From PFL35 sp041550515 (GTDB taxonomy: Archaea; Thermoplasmatota; E2; DHVEG-1), in contig JBFEOQ010000017.1 of the NCBI GenBank assembly GCA_041550515.1, positions 1 through 27,812 of the forward strand: a stretch of DNA of 27,812 nt, written 5' to 3'. This document shows positions 1-7,693 of this stretch, in pieces. The stretch's first letter is position 1; every line of letters begins with the position of its first letter. The position numbers and the translations under genes are program-made. Below the pieces are notes generated by a model. It was not told the origin of the DNA. It made no database searches and saw nothing but the letters and a program-made list of their open reading frames with translations.

Positions 1-49
1 AAAAAAATTTTAAATACAATATTAAATTATTTAATTTTTGGAGGTATAT

Positions 50-712
50 ATGAAAAAAACAAAAGTTGTTATAATATGTTTTATCCTGTTATTGATTTGT
101 ATAATGCCAGTAACTAATTCAAATAAAACATTAAATGAATTTGAAAAAAATGATTTACCATTTGATGTTCGTTTAGATATTAGAATTACAACTAAGAATA
201 ATCGAACATTACCAATACATTCACATGTTGGATTATTACCAAATATAATATTCAAATACATTGATATTTTATCATTTTCAATATATGAAGATTCAGAAAA
301 TCCAGAATACCTTTATGCAACTATGAAGATTAGAGATTTTCAATTTTCTGAATATAGAACATGTTATACATTATACTGGAAATACAAAGGAATTGAATAT
401 TATGCTGGTACCAATATACATTCTTTAGGTGATTTTATTAGTCCAATATGTGGGTATTTTGAAGATTGCTATATTGATTACCAGGATTATGATATTCAAG
501 GTGAAATTCAAGAAGAAGAAAATATAATATCTTGGATAATTCCAAAAGAATATATTGGTAATCCATCGATTGGGGAAGCATTAACAGATATTCATGCAGC
601 ATCATATTTGATATATCAAAAAGATTGTCATACACTTCCAAGATTAAGACTTGCAAGTGATCGAGTTGCACCAATTTATGGTGACGGTTATACATATACT
701 TTGCAAGTTTAA
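50..712 (+). CDS. Secreted beta-rich hypothetical protein
   Basis: A 220-residue protein with an N-terminal signal peptide (M-K-K, then a hydrophobic stretch to about residue 22). The mature part is rich in Tyr and in beta-strand-like segments, and ends in G-Y-T-Y-T-L. I start it at ATG 50, not at the upstream in-frame TTG at 38, because GGAGG at 40-44 lies 5 nt before this ATG and overlaps the TTG. The pattern of short alternating strands is compatible with a DOMON-like or other beta-sandwich domain, but I see no diagnostic residues and assign no function. It is probably exported, like most products in the first 2.6 kb. A T-rich stretch at 731-745 could end transcription. Confidence 0.75.
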   Translation: MKKTKVVIICFILLLICIMPVTNSNKTLNEFEKNDLPFDVRLDIRITTKNNRTLPIHSHVGLLPNIIFKYIDILSFSIYEDSENPEYLYATMKIRDFQFSEYRTCYTLYWKYKGIEYYAGTNIHSLGDFISPICGYFEDCYIDYQDYDIQGEIQEEENIISWIIPKEYIGNPSIGEALTDIHAASYLIYQKDCHTLPRLRLASDRVAPIYGDGYTYTLQV

Positions 713-905
713 AAAAAGAATAAAAATATTATTTCTCTTTTTTTTATATTTTCCATATGATATTTTTTTAATCATATTTACAAGATTTTATTTATTTGAA
801 CAAAAAACAGTTTTTAACATTAAATATGGGCGCAATGTTCATTTCTATGAAAGAATATTTTATATAAAAAAAATGTAATCTTAACTTAAAAAGAGGTAAA
901 AAAAT

Positions 906-1232
906 ATGAAAATAAAAATAATTGGAATTGTAATTTGTATGTTGTTTGCCACCAGCGGACTCGCCTCAGCAAATATCAATTTAGAAAGTTTTTCAGAGAC
1001 AAATGAAGAATTATTATTCAGCAAATATTTTTATATTGCAAAAATGGAACTATTAGACCCTGAAGAAAACAATTTAGATTTTGAGATTATCTCATTTGCA
1101 ATAATAATAGGTAATGGTGAAATAAACAAATATGAAGCTGGAGAAATGATACGATTACATGGACCATTGTTTGGTATAACCATTAATAATTTCCATATTG
1201 GAATTATATCTGATTGGTCAATAATTGGATAA
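906..1232 (+). CDS. Small secreted hypothetical protein
   Basis: A 108-residue protein with a clear signal peptide (about residues 1-22, ending A-S-A before N-I-N). The rest alternates acidic and beta-strand-like segments and contains G-E-M-I near residue 83 and I-N-N-F-H-I-G near residue 95. AAGAGGT is placed about 8 nt before the ATG. A TATA-like AT stretch around 860-870 would put the transcript start close to that SD, so the leader is short. The layout (signal peptide, then a ~75-aa beta domain ending with I-x-N-F/S-F-x-[IV]) resembles the protein at 13827-14123, and the two may be distant paralogues. Function unknown. Confidence 0.7.
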   Translation: MKIKIIGIVICMLFATSGLASANINLESFSETNEELLFSKYFYIAKMELLDPEENNLDFEIISFAIIIGNGEINKYEAGEMIRLHGPLFGITINNFHIGIISDWSIIG

Positions 1233-1344
1233 TTTTTATCTTTTTTATTTTTCTTTTATATCCTTTTACACCAGCTAATTATCAACAAAATATGTCTAAA
1301 ATAATTTCACATTTATAGCCAGTTTTGGGAAGAAAATATATAAA

Positions 1345-1797
1345 TTATGTTGTTAACAAATTAACGATAAATGCAATTAATTTTGCAAGAAGTACTGCCG
1401 GTGCTGTTATAATTCTTACAATAAATGCAAGTAAGGGTCCAAAAATTATTCCAAGAATTGTTCCAATAATTGAAAATATTAATCCAATGAGAATACCAAA
1501 TATTGTTCGAAAACATGTTGGTAGAGATGGATTATGAAGAATTGATATTTTTAGCTCTGATAATTGATTTGACAACTCTTTTATTTCATTTTTGAATATT
1601 ACATCTTCTGAATATATCTCAAAAGTTCCGAAAGTTTGTTGAATTTTTTCTATAAAATTATTGATATTATCTAATTGAGATTCCAATAAATCTCTATTAT
1701 AATCATTTACAGTTTTATATTCAATAGATGATGCAGTATTAACAAGCATAATCATACATATCGAAAATAATGTTCCAAACAAGATTATCTTTTTCAT
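1345..1797 (-). CDS. Secreted/membrane-anchored hypothetical protein
   Basis: A 150-residue protein with an N-terminal signal sequence (about residues 1-24). A charged, helical, probably coiled-coil middle (about 30-88) follows. The C-terminal 60 residues are very hydrophobic and contain a Gly/Ile-rich hairpin (G-I-L-I-G-L-I-F-S-I-I-G-T-I-L-G-I-I-F-G). The expected topology is an outside helical domain tethered by a C-terminal membrane hairpin. A TATA-like box (CTTTATATATGG on the minus strand, about 1820-1831) is only about 28 nt from the ATG, so the transcript is probably leaderless. I recognise no family. Confidence 0.65.
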   Translation of the reverse strand: MKKIILFGTLFSICMIMLVNTASSIEYKTVNDYNRDLLESQLDNINNFIEKIQQTFGTFEIYSEDVIFKNEIKELSNQLSELKISILHNPSLPTCFRTIFGILIGLIFSIIGTILGIIFGPLLAFIVRIITAPAVLLAKLIAFIVNLLTT

Positions 1798-1900
1798 AAT
1801 ATAATAAAATATAAAACCATATATAAAGCCTTACCAAAAAAATTTGAACAAATGATTAAAAATGATATTTAAATTTATAGCATTATTCATTTGCATATTA

Positions 1901-2620
1901 TTATACAATATCATAACATTCTGAAACAGGATTCCAGTCAAAATTCAAAGGATAAAAATATACTAAATATGGTAAAAAATCTAAAGCATTTATCTTATTT
2001 CCAATCCAATTATCCCAATAATTTTGATTCCATTCACATTTTACTGCATATGATTCAGCATTTCTTCCATTATCTATAAAATTGTTTGAGGTAAATGAGT
2101 TGTGATTATCTTTTTGGATATGATAAATATTAACACCTATATTTTTATTGCAAAGGATCTCATTGAAGTATATTTCATTATAATGACTATTAAAAGATAT
2201 TGAAATTCCAACAATATTTTGAAAAATAATATTATTTGAAATATCTGAATAACCTACTCCATCTATTCCTATACCTACAAAACCATGTTGTATTTTAAAT
2301 CCTGATATTTTGACATTATTTGCATCTATACTTATAGTATCATAAATGTTATCTCCATCTATAATCGTATTCTTATTATTTTCACCTATTAGATTTATTG
2401 CTTTGTTAATATTTAGATTTTCATGATAAAAACCACTATAAACATAAATTGTATCGCCATCATTTGAGTTATTTATTGCATCTTGTATTTTTGTATAGTC
2501 AGCCCCACCATCATCATCCACATAAATTGTAATATTAGTTTTTTCAGATTTTACATATATTGACATTATATTTGTTAGTAGGGTTAGTACTACTAGAATT
2601 ATTAATAATCTAATCTTCAT
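1901..2620 (-). CDS. Secreted NosD-like right-handed beta-helix protein (short)
   Basis: A 239-residue protein with a signal peptide (about residues 1-23), then the start typical of NosD/pectin-lyase-fold proteins: Y-V-D-D-D-G-G near residue 33, Y-T-K-I-Q-D-A-I, G-D-T-I-Y-V, G-F-Y-H-E-N and N-T-I-I-D-G-D. Several PbH1-type turns (N-N-I-I, N-E-I-Y) follow. The C-terminal block has N-Y-W-D-N-W-I-G followed by a Pro-rich tail near C-Y-D-I, a signature shared with the larger protein at 14186-15673. Such beta-helix proteins bind or process extracellular polysaccharide or act as surface adhesins; no catalytic residues can be picked out here. SD GGTGA lies about 8 nt before the ATG. Confidence 0.8.
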   Translation of the reverse strand: MKIRLLIILVVLTLLTNIMSIYVKSEKTNITIYVDDDGGADYTKIQDAINNSNDGDTIYVYSGFYHENLNINKAINLIGENNKNTIIDGDNIYDTISIDANNVKISGFKIQHGFVGIGIDGVGYSDISNNIIFQNIVGISISFNSHYNEIYFNEILCNKNIGVNIYHIQKDNHNSFTSNNFIDNGRNAESYAVKCEWNQNYWDNWIGNKINALDFLPYLVYFYPLNFDWNPVSECYDIV

Positions 2621-2654
2621 TATCTCTTCACCATATACTTTTTTTAATCCAGAA

Positions 2655-2834
2655 TCAAATTTTTTCGATTATATAAAGGAAGTTTACCTTTGCTGTTGCT
2701 CCCATTGGTTTAAAGGTTGGTTTTACATTTGGAATTACCGCTACAACTTCCCCCCTTAAACTGTTTAAAAACTGCTTTAATTTATCCTGGTCTTTTTCCA
2801 TATTAATATCTAATCTATGTATTTCATATCTCAT
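2655..2834 (-). CDS. 59-aa conserved-looking small protein
   Basis: A short ORF starting M-R-Y-E-I-H-R-L-D-I and ending Y-I-I-E-K-I, with TGA at 2657-2655. It reads as a compact alpha/beta protein: strand 1, a charged helix (M-E-K-D-Q-D-K-L-K-Q-F-L-N), then strands G-E-V-V-A-V-I-P-N-V and A-K-V-N-F-L-Y-I-I-E. This resembles a family of about 60-residue archaeal and bacterial proteins of unknown function with a conserved I-P-N-V and a C-terminal F-L-x-I-V-E-K; that match is from memory. The predicted amphipathic pattern is much better than the shadow frames. No strong SD; a TATA-like box lies about 60 nt upstream near 2890. Confidence 0.6.
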   Translation of the reverse strand: MRYEIHRLDINMEKDQDKLKQFLNSLRGEVVAVIPNVKPTFKPMGATAKVNFLYIIEKI

Positions 2835-2978
2835 ATATTTTAACCATATCTTATCTTGTATATTAATAATTGTATTTGTTTTTTTGAACGATATAAAACC
2901 TATAAGTAATTATTGTAACATTCTGTAGTATTATTATTTGGTGCTAATGATATGGTTTGGAAATTCTCACTAAAATGA

Positions 2979-4121
2979 TTATTTCTTTTTTTCTTCTAAC
3001 CAATCTAATATATCTTTACAAACAAGTGGAATATTTCCTATCTGACAATGATTATGAGCATTAGTTTCTTTATCATATATTATTCCTTTAACTGATTTCG
3101 CATTTACAAGTTCCCTGATTAGCATTTTATGCATTTTTATAGGCACTAAATGATCATTTCTTCCTGATACAACTAGTACATCTTGAGTTATTTTTTCAGG
3201 CTGTGCATTTTCTTTTGTCATTTTAAAAATGTTCATCATCGCATCGAGAGGATCTTCGATTTTTGTAATAAATTTTGAGTTAGATACAAACCAATTATGA
3301 TGTTCATCTTTTTTCATTTTCTTTACAAGTGCTTTTGTTGTAAATTTCCTTCTTTTTAAAAAAATCTTAAGTAATCCTCGTGAGAGGGATCCAGGTATTT
3401 TCCAATAATCAACAGCGCCACCTGAGGTAATAACTTTAGTAATTCTTGAATCTAATGCAGCTGCTCTAAGACATAGATGTCCACCCATTGATATACCATA
3501 AATTGTTATATCATTTAATTTGAAAAAATCAAGAATTGCTTTTACCGGCTTATCCCATTTTTCATCCCAACCAAGATCATATTTTCTTCTTGTACCACCT
3601 TGACCTGGTCCTTCAAATGCAATAACTTCATATCCATTATCTGAAAATATTTTCATAGGATAGTAGAATTCTTCGATTATTGAATCAAAACCACCATGTA
3701 TAATTATCGTTCCTTTTTTAGTACCTATTTTCACTGGAACTTTAAATGCATGTAAAAAAGAATCTTTATACGGAATTTTAAATCTTTCAATGTCATCTTT
3801 TTCAAAAATCTTATAGAAAAGATCTATGAATTTATCATAGAATTTAATTTTATCAGGATCATCTTGATTAACGTAGAATTCTGCTCCTCGATAATAGATT
3901 GCTGCATTTTCAAGTCTTCCTTCTGTTTCAGCTTTTTGGGCGAGATCTAACATAACTGGTTTCCAATCAGAAAAATTATTGATTCGTTCTCCAACTTCCT
4001 TCATATCTTCAAAACGGGCAAATCCAAAACTATGCCAACGATTTAATTGAAAGTTATAGATTTGTTTTTTATGAAAAGTAAAATAGCCAACTGGTAAATC
4101 GATCGATGAGCTTTTTATCAT
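2979..4121 (-). CDS. Alpha/beta hydrolase (FrsA/DPO-hydrolase-like)
   Basis: A 380-residue serine hydrolase. The N-terminal ~130 residues are a helical region typical of the FrsA / pseudooxynicotine-hydrolase-like branch. The core then has an oxyanion motif H-G-G at 142-144, the nucleophile elbow G-I-S-M-G with Ser211, an acid at Asp323 (S-G-R-N-D-H) and the catalytic His at 356 or 358 (N-A-H-N-H). The triad is therefore complete and the enzyme should be an active esterase or C-C/C-N hydrolase; the substrate cannot be told. It is the last gene of the TetR operon: its ATG overlaps the stop of the SRPBCC gene by 4 nt (ATGA), and GGAGGG lies just upstream, inside that gene. Confidence 0.88.
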   Translation of the reverse strand: MIKSSSIDLPVGYFTFHKKQIYNFQLNRWHSFGFARFEDMKEVGERINNFSDWKPVMLDLAQKAETEGRLENAAIYYRGAEFYVNQDDPDKIKFYDKFIDLFYKIFEKDDIERFKIPYKDSFLHAFKVPVKIGTKKGTIIIHGGFDSIIEEFYYPMKIFSDNGYEVIAFEGPGQGGTRRKYDLGWDEKWDKPVKAILDFFKLNDITIYGISMGGHLCLRAAALDSRITKVITSGGAVDYWKIPGSLSRGLLKIFLKRRKFTTKALVKKMKKDEHHNWFVSNSKFITKIEDPLDAMMNIFKMTKENAQPEKITQDVLVVSGRNDHLVPIKMHKMLIRELVNAKSVKGIIYDKETNAHNHCQIGNIPLVCKDILDWLEEKKK

Positions 4122-4588
4122 GTTCCCTCCATTAACTTCTTTAAATTCTCCCCTTCCTCTCCAACATGTCTATTATGCTCTTTAATTAAATTGTTCATGC
4201 TTTTTTTAAACAATTTCTTTAAAAGATATCCTGCTCTTATAATAGAGATTGCTGTAAAGGTTGTTTGTTTTCCCTTTGGTTCAATAAGCCAAATAATCTC
4301 AGGTGAAATCAATGATACTGGATATTTAAAACCAAACACAACTTTTTTATTTGGTATAATTTCTTTTATAAATCCATTATATTTTTGAACTTTTCCAAAT
4401 ACATATTGCTCTGAATAGAAGGTTGATTCTACCTCGAAAGGTTTTCCTTTTAGCCATTTTATCACAATATGGTCTTTTGGATGCCATATCGTATAATTTT
4501 TTTCATTTTTTAAAAACTCCCAAATTTTTTCAGGGGTAGTATTAATATCAATTGAATGTTTAAGTAATAATCTTTTACATAAAGGCAT
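4118..4588 (-). CDS. SRPBCC / polyketide-cyclase-like lipid-binding protein
   Basis: A 156-residue protein of the START/Bet v1-like SRPBCC superfamily. The N-terminal segment H-S-I-D-I-N-T-T-P-E-K-I-W-E-F-L-K is the usual first strand and helix. Alternating strands follow, then W-L-I-E-P-K-G-K-Q-T-T-F-T and a long C-terminal helix. The fold encloses a hydrophobic ligand pocket; polyketide-cyclase-like members bind or modify small hydrophobic compounds. Its ATG overlaps the 3' end of the TetR gene by 14 nt, and its SD (GGAGG) is encoded by the Leu-Gly-Gly codons of TetR, so translation is probably coupled. Together with the hydrolase it forms the regulated cargo of this operon. Confidence 0.8.
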   Translation of the reverse strand: MPLCKRLLLKHSIDINTTPEKIWEFLKNEKNYTIWHPKDHIVIKWLKGKPFEVESTFYSEQYVFGKVQKYNGFIKEIIPNKKVVFGFKYPVSLISPEIIWLIEPKGKQTTFTAISIIRAGYLLKKLFKKSMNNLIKEHNRHVGEEGENLKKLMEGT

Positions 4589-5222
4589 ATTTTTTTCCTC
4601 CTAATTTCTTAAAGGTATCCATAATAAGATCTCGTTTTGCTCCAAGCATTTTTTCTAAAATATAAAACGTTGCCAGTACCTTTCTTTTATATTCCTCAGA
4701 ACCAGGTTTTATATGATAAATACCCTGCAAAACCATTGCAGACACGCCAATAAACGCTTTTGCCGTTTCCTCAGGATAGTCCGTAAAAAATATCTTTTCT
4801 TCAATACCTTGAGTGATAATCTTAGTTAATGGTTTAACTGTTTTTTTTGGGATTTGTCTTTCAAGTTTTAAATGCAGATGTGCATTTCTTTCTTCATGAA
4901 TATATTGCATGATACTGAGTTTATCGTCTCTAAATGCAGATGAAAACAGAAAATACTTGACCAATTTTTCAACAGCATCTGGTCCTTGTTCATTAGCAAT
5001 AGAATCTAATCCTCCCACTGATTGGGTTATGTATTTCTCGATAATGGCATCAAGAATTTCTTCTTTTGTTTTAAAATAGTAATAAAAGGTTCCTTGTGCA
5101 ACTTTAGCTTTTTTTACAATTTCCGATACTGCAGTTTTTTCGAATCCTTTTTTTATGAATAATTGTTCAGCAATTTCTATTAAATCGTTTCTTCTTTCTT
5201 CAGGATTTTTTGTTATTCTAAT
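4575..5222 (-). CDS. TetR/AcrR-family repressor, apparent ATT start
   Basis: A 215-residue TetR regulator. The N-terminal DNA-binding domain is complete: R-I-T-K-N-P-E-E-R-R leads into the first helix, then the helix-turn-helix T-A-V-S-E-I-V-K-K-A-K-V and the family hallmark G-T-F-Y-Y-Y-F-K-T-K-E-E-I-L. A helical ligand/dimer domain follows. No ATG, GTG or TTG exists in frame before the HTH; the first canonical start (GTG at 5018) would delete the whole DNA-binding domain. The frame opens after a TAA, and ATT at 5222 lies 8 nt after a perfect GGAGG, giving the normal family N-terminus, so I use ATT. It is the first gene of a three-gene operon behind a palindromic operator, hence probably autoregulated. 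Confidence 0.85.
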   Translation of the reverse strand: MRITKNPEERRNDLIEIAEQLFIKKGFEKTAVSEIVKKAKVAQGTFYYYFKTKEEILDAIIEKYITQSVGGLDSIANEQGPDAVEKLVKYFLFSSAFRDDKLSIMQYIHEERNAHLHLKLERQIPKKTVKPLTKIITQGIEEKIFFTDYPEETAKAFIGVSAMVLQGIYHIKPGSEEYKRKVLATFYILEKMLGAKRDLIMDTFKKLGGKKYAFM

Positions 5223-5238
5223 ATTTTAATCCTCCATA

Positions 5239-5255
5239 TGACTGACTGTCAGTCA
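5239..5255. promoter_or_regulatory. Perfect 17-bp palindromic operator of the TetR operon
   Basis: TGACTGAC-T-GTCAGTCA is an exact inverted repeat (8+1+8) lying 3 nt upstream of the TetR SD. A TATA-like ATAAATATTA (minus strand, 5280-5271) stands just upstream, so the operator covers the expected transcript start. The size, symmetry and position are those of a TetR/AcrR autoregulatory site. Confidence 0.8.
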
Positions 5256-5270
5256 ATAATATGTAGTTAA

Positions 5271-5280
5271 TAATATTTAT
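5271..5280 (-). promoter_or_regulatory. TATA-like box of the TetR operon
   Basis: An AT-only ATAAATATTA on the minus strand, about 25-30 nt before the centre of the operator at 5239-5255. This is the expected spacing for an archaeal TATA box whose start site is occluded by the repressor. Confidence 0.5.
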
Positions 5281-5375
5281 AATTTTCCCTTAAAAGTCTT
5301 AGCCCTAAAAATCCATTATATCTCTAAAGATCAATTCTTAACCTGAAAATTCTACTTCGTAAGAAGATAATGTAA

Positions 5376-6191
5376 CTATTTACTACTTCTACCTTCTTTT
5401 TTAGAATAATGTATGAACGCTGATATAGCAACTGAGATTAATATTACTATTATTGCAATTGCTGCTGTATTTGCTATCTGAGTTTGAACTCCATAATTAG
5501 GATCATCTTCTATTCTCTTTAAAAATATACCAAATAAAGCCCAAATTATTACAAAACTATATGCATAATCTTTTCTTTTAACAATCATTAGAATTGTGAT
5601 AATTACTGCGATAATTATTACAAGCATTGTCCAAATTTGTTCACTGATTCCAAAACCATCCCAAGCAATTGTAACAAGCACTGCAGTTACATTTGCAATT
5701 GTTGCAACTGTTATCCATCCAATGTAAACACTTATTGGAACATGTACAAATAGTTTTTCTTTCAATGATAAATTAGCAACGCCAATATTTAGTCTTAGAT
5801 AAATTAAAAGAAGTGAGATAAATAGTAGGATCATTAATAGTAGTGAGAGTAAAATTTGTTCATAATGCCATAAAAATATCCATATTATGTTAAACAAACT
5901 TGCAAGTATAAAAAAGTAGCTAATTCTTTCTAAGAATTGTTTTGTTGTTTTTTCTTTTTTAAATAAATCTTTTGCTAGATAAATTGCAAATAAAATGGTT
6001 AAAATATAAATAACTCCCCAAATTGTAAAAGTGATACCAGCAGGTACAAATAAATTTGGAATATTATCTGATAATTCGCCAGTATATTTACCACCAATTG
6101 GCAATATATTTGCTAAGCTATTTACAATAATGGTAAGAATAACAGCAATGATATTTCCAGTTTGCAATAGTTGTAAAATCTTATTATTCAT
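5376..6191 (-). CDS. TspO/MBR-like (tryptophan-rich sensory) membrane protein
   Basis: A 271-residue integral membrane protein with about eight hydrophobic segments. It carries landmarks of the longer TspO/MBR-related 'tryptophan-rich sensory protein' group: V-P-A-G-I-T-F-T-I-W-G-V-I-Y in an early segment, F-N-I-I-W-I-F-L-W, and V-Y-I-G-W-I-T-V-A-T-I-A-N. TspO proteins bind porphyrins or cholesterol-like ligands and modulate stress responses; the ligand of this long archaeal version is unknown. I start it at ATG 6191, ten codons inside the longest frame, because GGTGG stands 6 nt upstream. It is monocistronic, downstream of the TetR promoter region but not obviously under that operator. Confidence 0.75.
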   Translation of the reverse strand: MNNKILQLLQTGNIIAVILTIIVNSLANILPIGGKYTGELSDNIPNLFVPAGITFTIWGVIYILTILFAIYLAKDLFKKEKTTKQFLERISYFFILASLFNIIWIFLWHYEQILLSLLLMILLFISLLLIYLRLNIGVANLSLKEKLFVHVPISVYIGWITVATIANVTAVLVTIAWDGFGISEQIWTMLVIIIAVIITILMIVKRKDYAYSFVIIWALFGIFLKRIEDDPNYGVQTQIANTAAIAIIVILISVAISAFIHYSKKEGRSSK

Positions 6192-6459
6192 CACTCTCCA
6201 CCTTTTAAAATGTAATATCAATTTTTTTAAATAACTTGTTATTTTAACTTACTTTAAAAAAAATAAATCAGAACAAATATGACGGATTTAGAACTACTTA
6301 AAATGAGAAGCCCCACTCGAACTTTTTCAATTTTATCTTTTTTTTATAATCTAACAAAAAATAATAAAATGTTATAATTAAGAGGTTATAAATTATATCA
6401 TTAATATATAATAATACTAGGCTCCAAACTCAAAAAATGTCAAAAAACTACATAATTTT

Positions 6460-6669
6460 TTATTTGTAAATTTTTTTGTTAGAATTTTTTGAATAATTTA
6501 TACCATTTGGTTTATAGTTTATAATATAAGAATCAATCGTATTCTGAAAAGCGTTACTTGTTTTTAAGGAGGATAAATTTAATATTCTTCGTTCAATTAA
6601 AAAAACTTTTACAATATCCTCAATTTCTAATGCTTCTTGATGATTATTTATAACTCCTGCAATTTTCAA
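6460..6669 (-). CDS. Orphan 69-aa ORF (uncertain)
   Basis: A 69-residue reading frame with no recognisable family. It begins M-K-I-A-G-V-I-N-N-H, has one plausible amphipathic helix (residues 12-30) and becomes Asn/Lys-rich at the end. There is no good SD. In its favour, a perfect 16-bp palindrome (6682-6697) and a TATA-like stretch just beyond it stand where a promoter and operator should be. Against it, the C-terminus looks like random AT-rich translation. It could be a small regulated protein or the head of a decayed gene. Confidence 0.3.
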   Translation of the reverse strand: MKIAGVINNHQEALEIEDIVKVFLIERRILNLSSLKTSNAFQNTIDSYIINYKPNGINYSKNSNKKIYK

Positions 6670-6681
6670 TTCTCGTCACTA

Positions 6682-6697
6682 ATTAACAATTGTTAAT
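6682..6697. repeat. Perfect 16-bp palindrome, possible operator
   Basis: ATTAACAATTGTTAAT is exactly self-complementary and lies 12 nt upstream of the ATG of the orphan ORF at 6460-6669. On the minus strand an AT-rich TATA-like element (about 6700-6712) precedes it. A partial copy (AGTTGTTAA) occurs near 6723. Confidence 0.5.
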
Positions 6698-7056
6698 ATA
6701 CTTTAAATATTCTTTGTTTATCAGTTGTTAAAAATAATTACATAATTATTTTAATCATTTACATGAAAAAAAATTAACAATATATAATTAATCAAGTGAT
6801 AGAATAAAAACAAAAAATATAACAGTACTTTCATTATTTTTTTTCTAATTTTTCTTTAATTAATAATAGTCCCCATTCAATTGCATGAGATCAAAATCCA
6901 TCCGATAAAAAAAGTAGACCCTGATGGACTATGAACATTTTTACAGGAAAAGCTCTACTCTAACTTTTGTAATATTAGCAAAGTTTGGTTTGTAAGTTAT
7001 ATCTCAATAAAACTTTTTCTTTATTGCCCAACACTACTAGGTATAATTGTTTAACC
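6698..7056. other. Gene-poor AT-rich stretch
   Basis: About 360 nt without a convincing gene on either strand. It holds poly-A/T runs and one less AT-rich patch (about 6868-6975), whose + frame around 6920-6990 is interrupted by stops but translates to a short S-T-L-T-F-V-I-L segment. That resembles S-P-T-R-T-F-S-I-L near 6310. I see no tRNA, hairpin terminator or insertion-sequence end. It may be decayed sequence. Confidence 0.4.
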
Positions 7057-7620
7057 TTATTTTCTTTGAAGAATCATATAAAATGAATCATTTTTTTTAA
7101 ATTCCTTATATCTTTGAGTTTTTAAAATATCATAATCATCCTGTACTATATTTTTTAATTCATTGATTTTATATCTTACAAATAACAATTCATCATAATT
7201 TTCAGTTTTATCTCCATACCAAAATGAGTGTAATAATATTCCTTTCGGATTAAGTAGATCTTTCTGTTTTTTTAATGATTTAAAACACTCATTTTTTATA
7301 AGATGTTGCAATACTTTATTAGAATAAATACAATCAAATTTTCTATTTATATCAAGTTTTTTTACATCAAGAAAAAATACATCTGCGCTTGGATTGATTT
7401 TTTTATATCGATTAATAAAAACCTTGGATGTATCTGTACCTGTTACCTTGTAAAACTTTTTTAGCATATCAAGATCTTTTCCAGGACCCATACCAATCTC
7501 TAAAACTGATGATCCATCTTTTAGAAAATTCCGAAGTTCATCTATCAAATCATTCCCATCATATCCTTTTGACATTTTGATATACTCGTTTACACCTTTC
7601 TCAGTATCAAAAAAACTCAT
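7057..7620 (-). CDS. Class I SAM-dependent methyltransferase
   Basis: A 187-residue Rossmann-fold methyltransferase. Motif I is V-L-E-I-G-M-G-P-G-K-D (about residues 40-50), motif II carries the acidic residue in T-G-T-D-T-S, an Asp follows near V-F-F-L-D-V, and motif IV is D-C-I-Y-S-N-K-V-L-Q-H-L. The small size and lack of an extra substrate domain suggest a small-molecule methyltransferase (Methyltransf_11/25 type); the substrate is not predictable. It stands alone, convergent with nothing close. The SD is weak (GGAATT just before ATG), so it may be leaderless or nearly so. Confidence 0.85.
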   Translation of the reverse strand: MSFFDTEKGVNEYIKMSKGYDGNDLIDELRNFLKDGSSVLEIGMGPGKDLDMLKKFYKVTGTDTSKVFINRYKKINPSADVFFLDVKKLDINRKFDCIYSNKVLQHLIKNECFKSLKKQKDLLNPKGILLHSFWYGDKTENYDELLFVRYKINELKNIVQDDYDILKTQRYKEFKKNDSFYMILQRK

Positions 7621-7674
7621 AATTCCAATTGTAATATTTGTTAATATTTTAAATAATTTTTAATAAAAAAAATT

Positions 7675-7693
7675 GGCCAGGTTTTAACTGGCC
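7675..7693 (-). terminator. Perfect hairpin with T-run, containing a stop codon
   Basis: GGCCAG and CTGGCC form a perfect 6-bp GC-rich stem with a 7-nt loop. On the minus strand it is followed by AATTTTTTTT, a classic intrinsic-terminator shape. The stem-loop overlaps the last codons of the small gene at 7684-7851, and the TAA stop lies within the loop. Confidence 0.65.

Noticed and set aside
755..777. Inverted repeat ATATGAT / ATCATAT
   Set aside because: Only 7 bp of AT-rich stem with a 9-nt loop; expected by chance in this base composition.
651..878. 75-aa + strand ORF in the gap after the first gene
   Set aside because: It overlaps the end of the first gene in another frame, has no SD, and its second half is the promoter region of the next gene.
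4575..5018. TetR gene starting at GTG 5018
   Set aside because: This would remove the entire DNA-binding domain, which is encoded in the same frame directly upstream behind a perfect SD.
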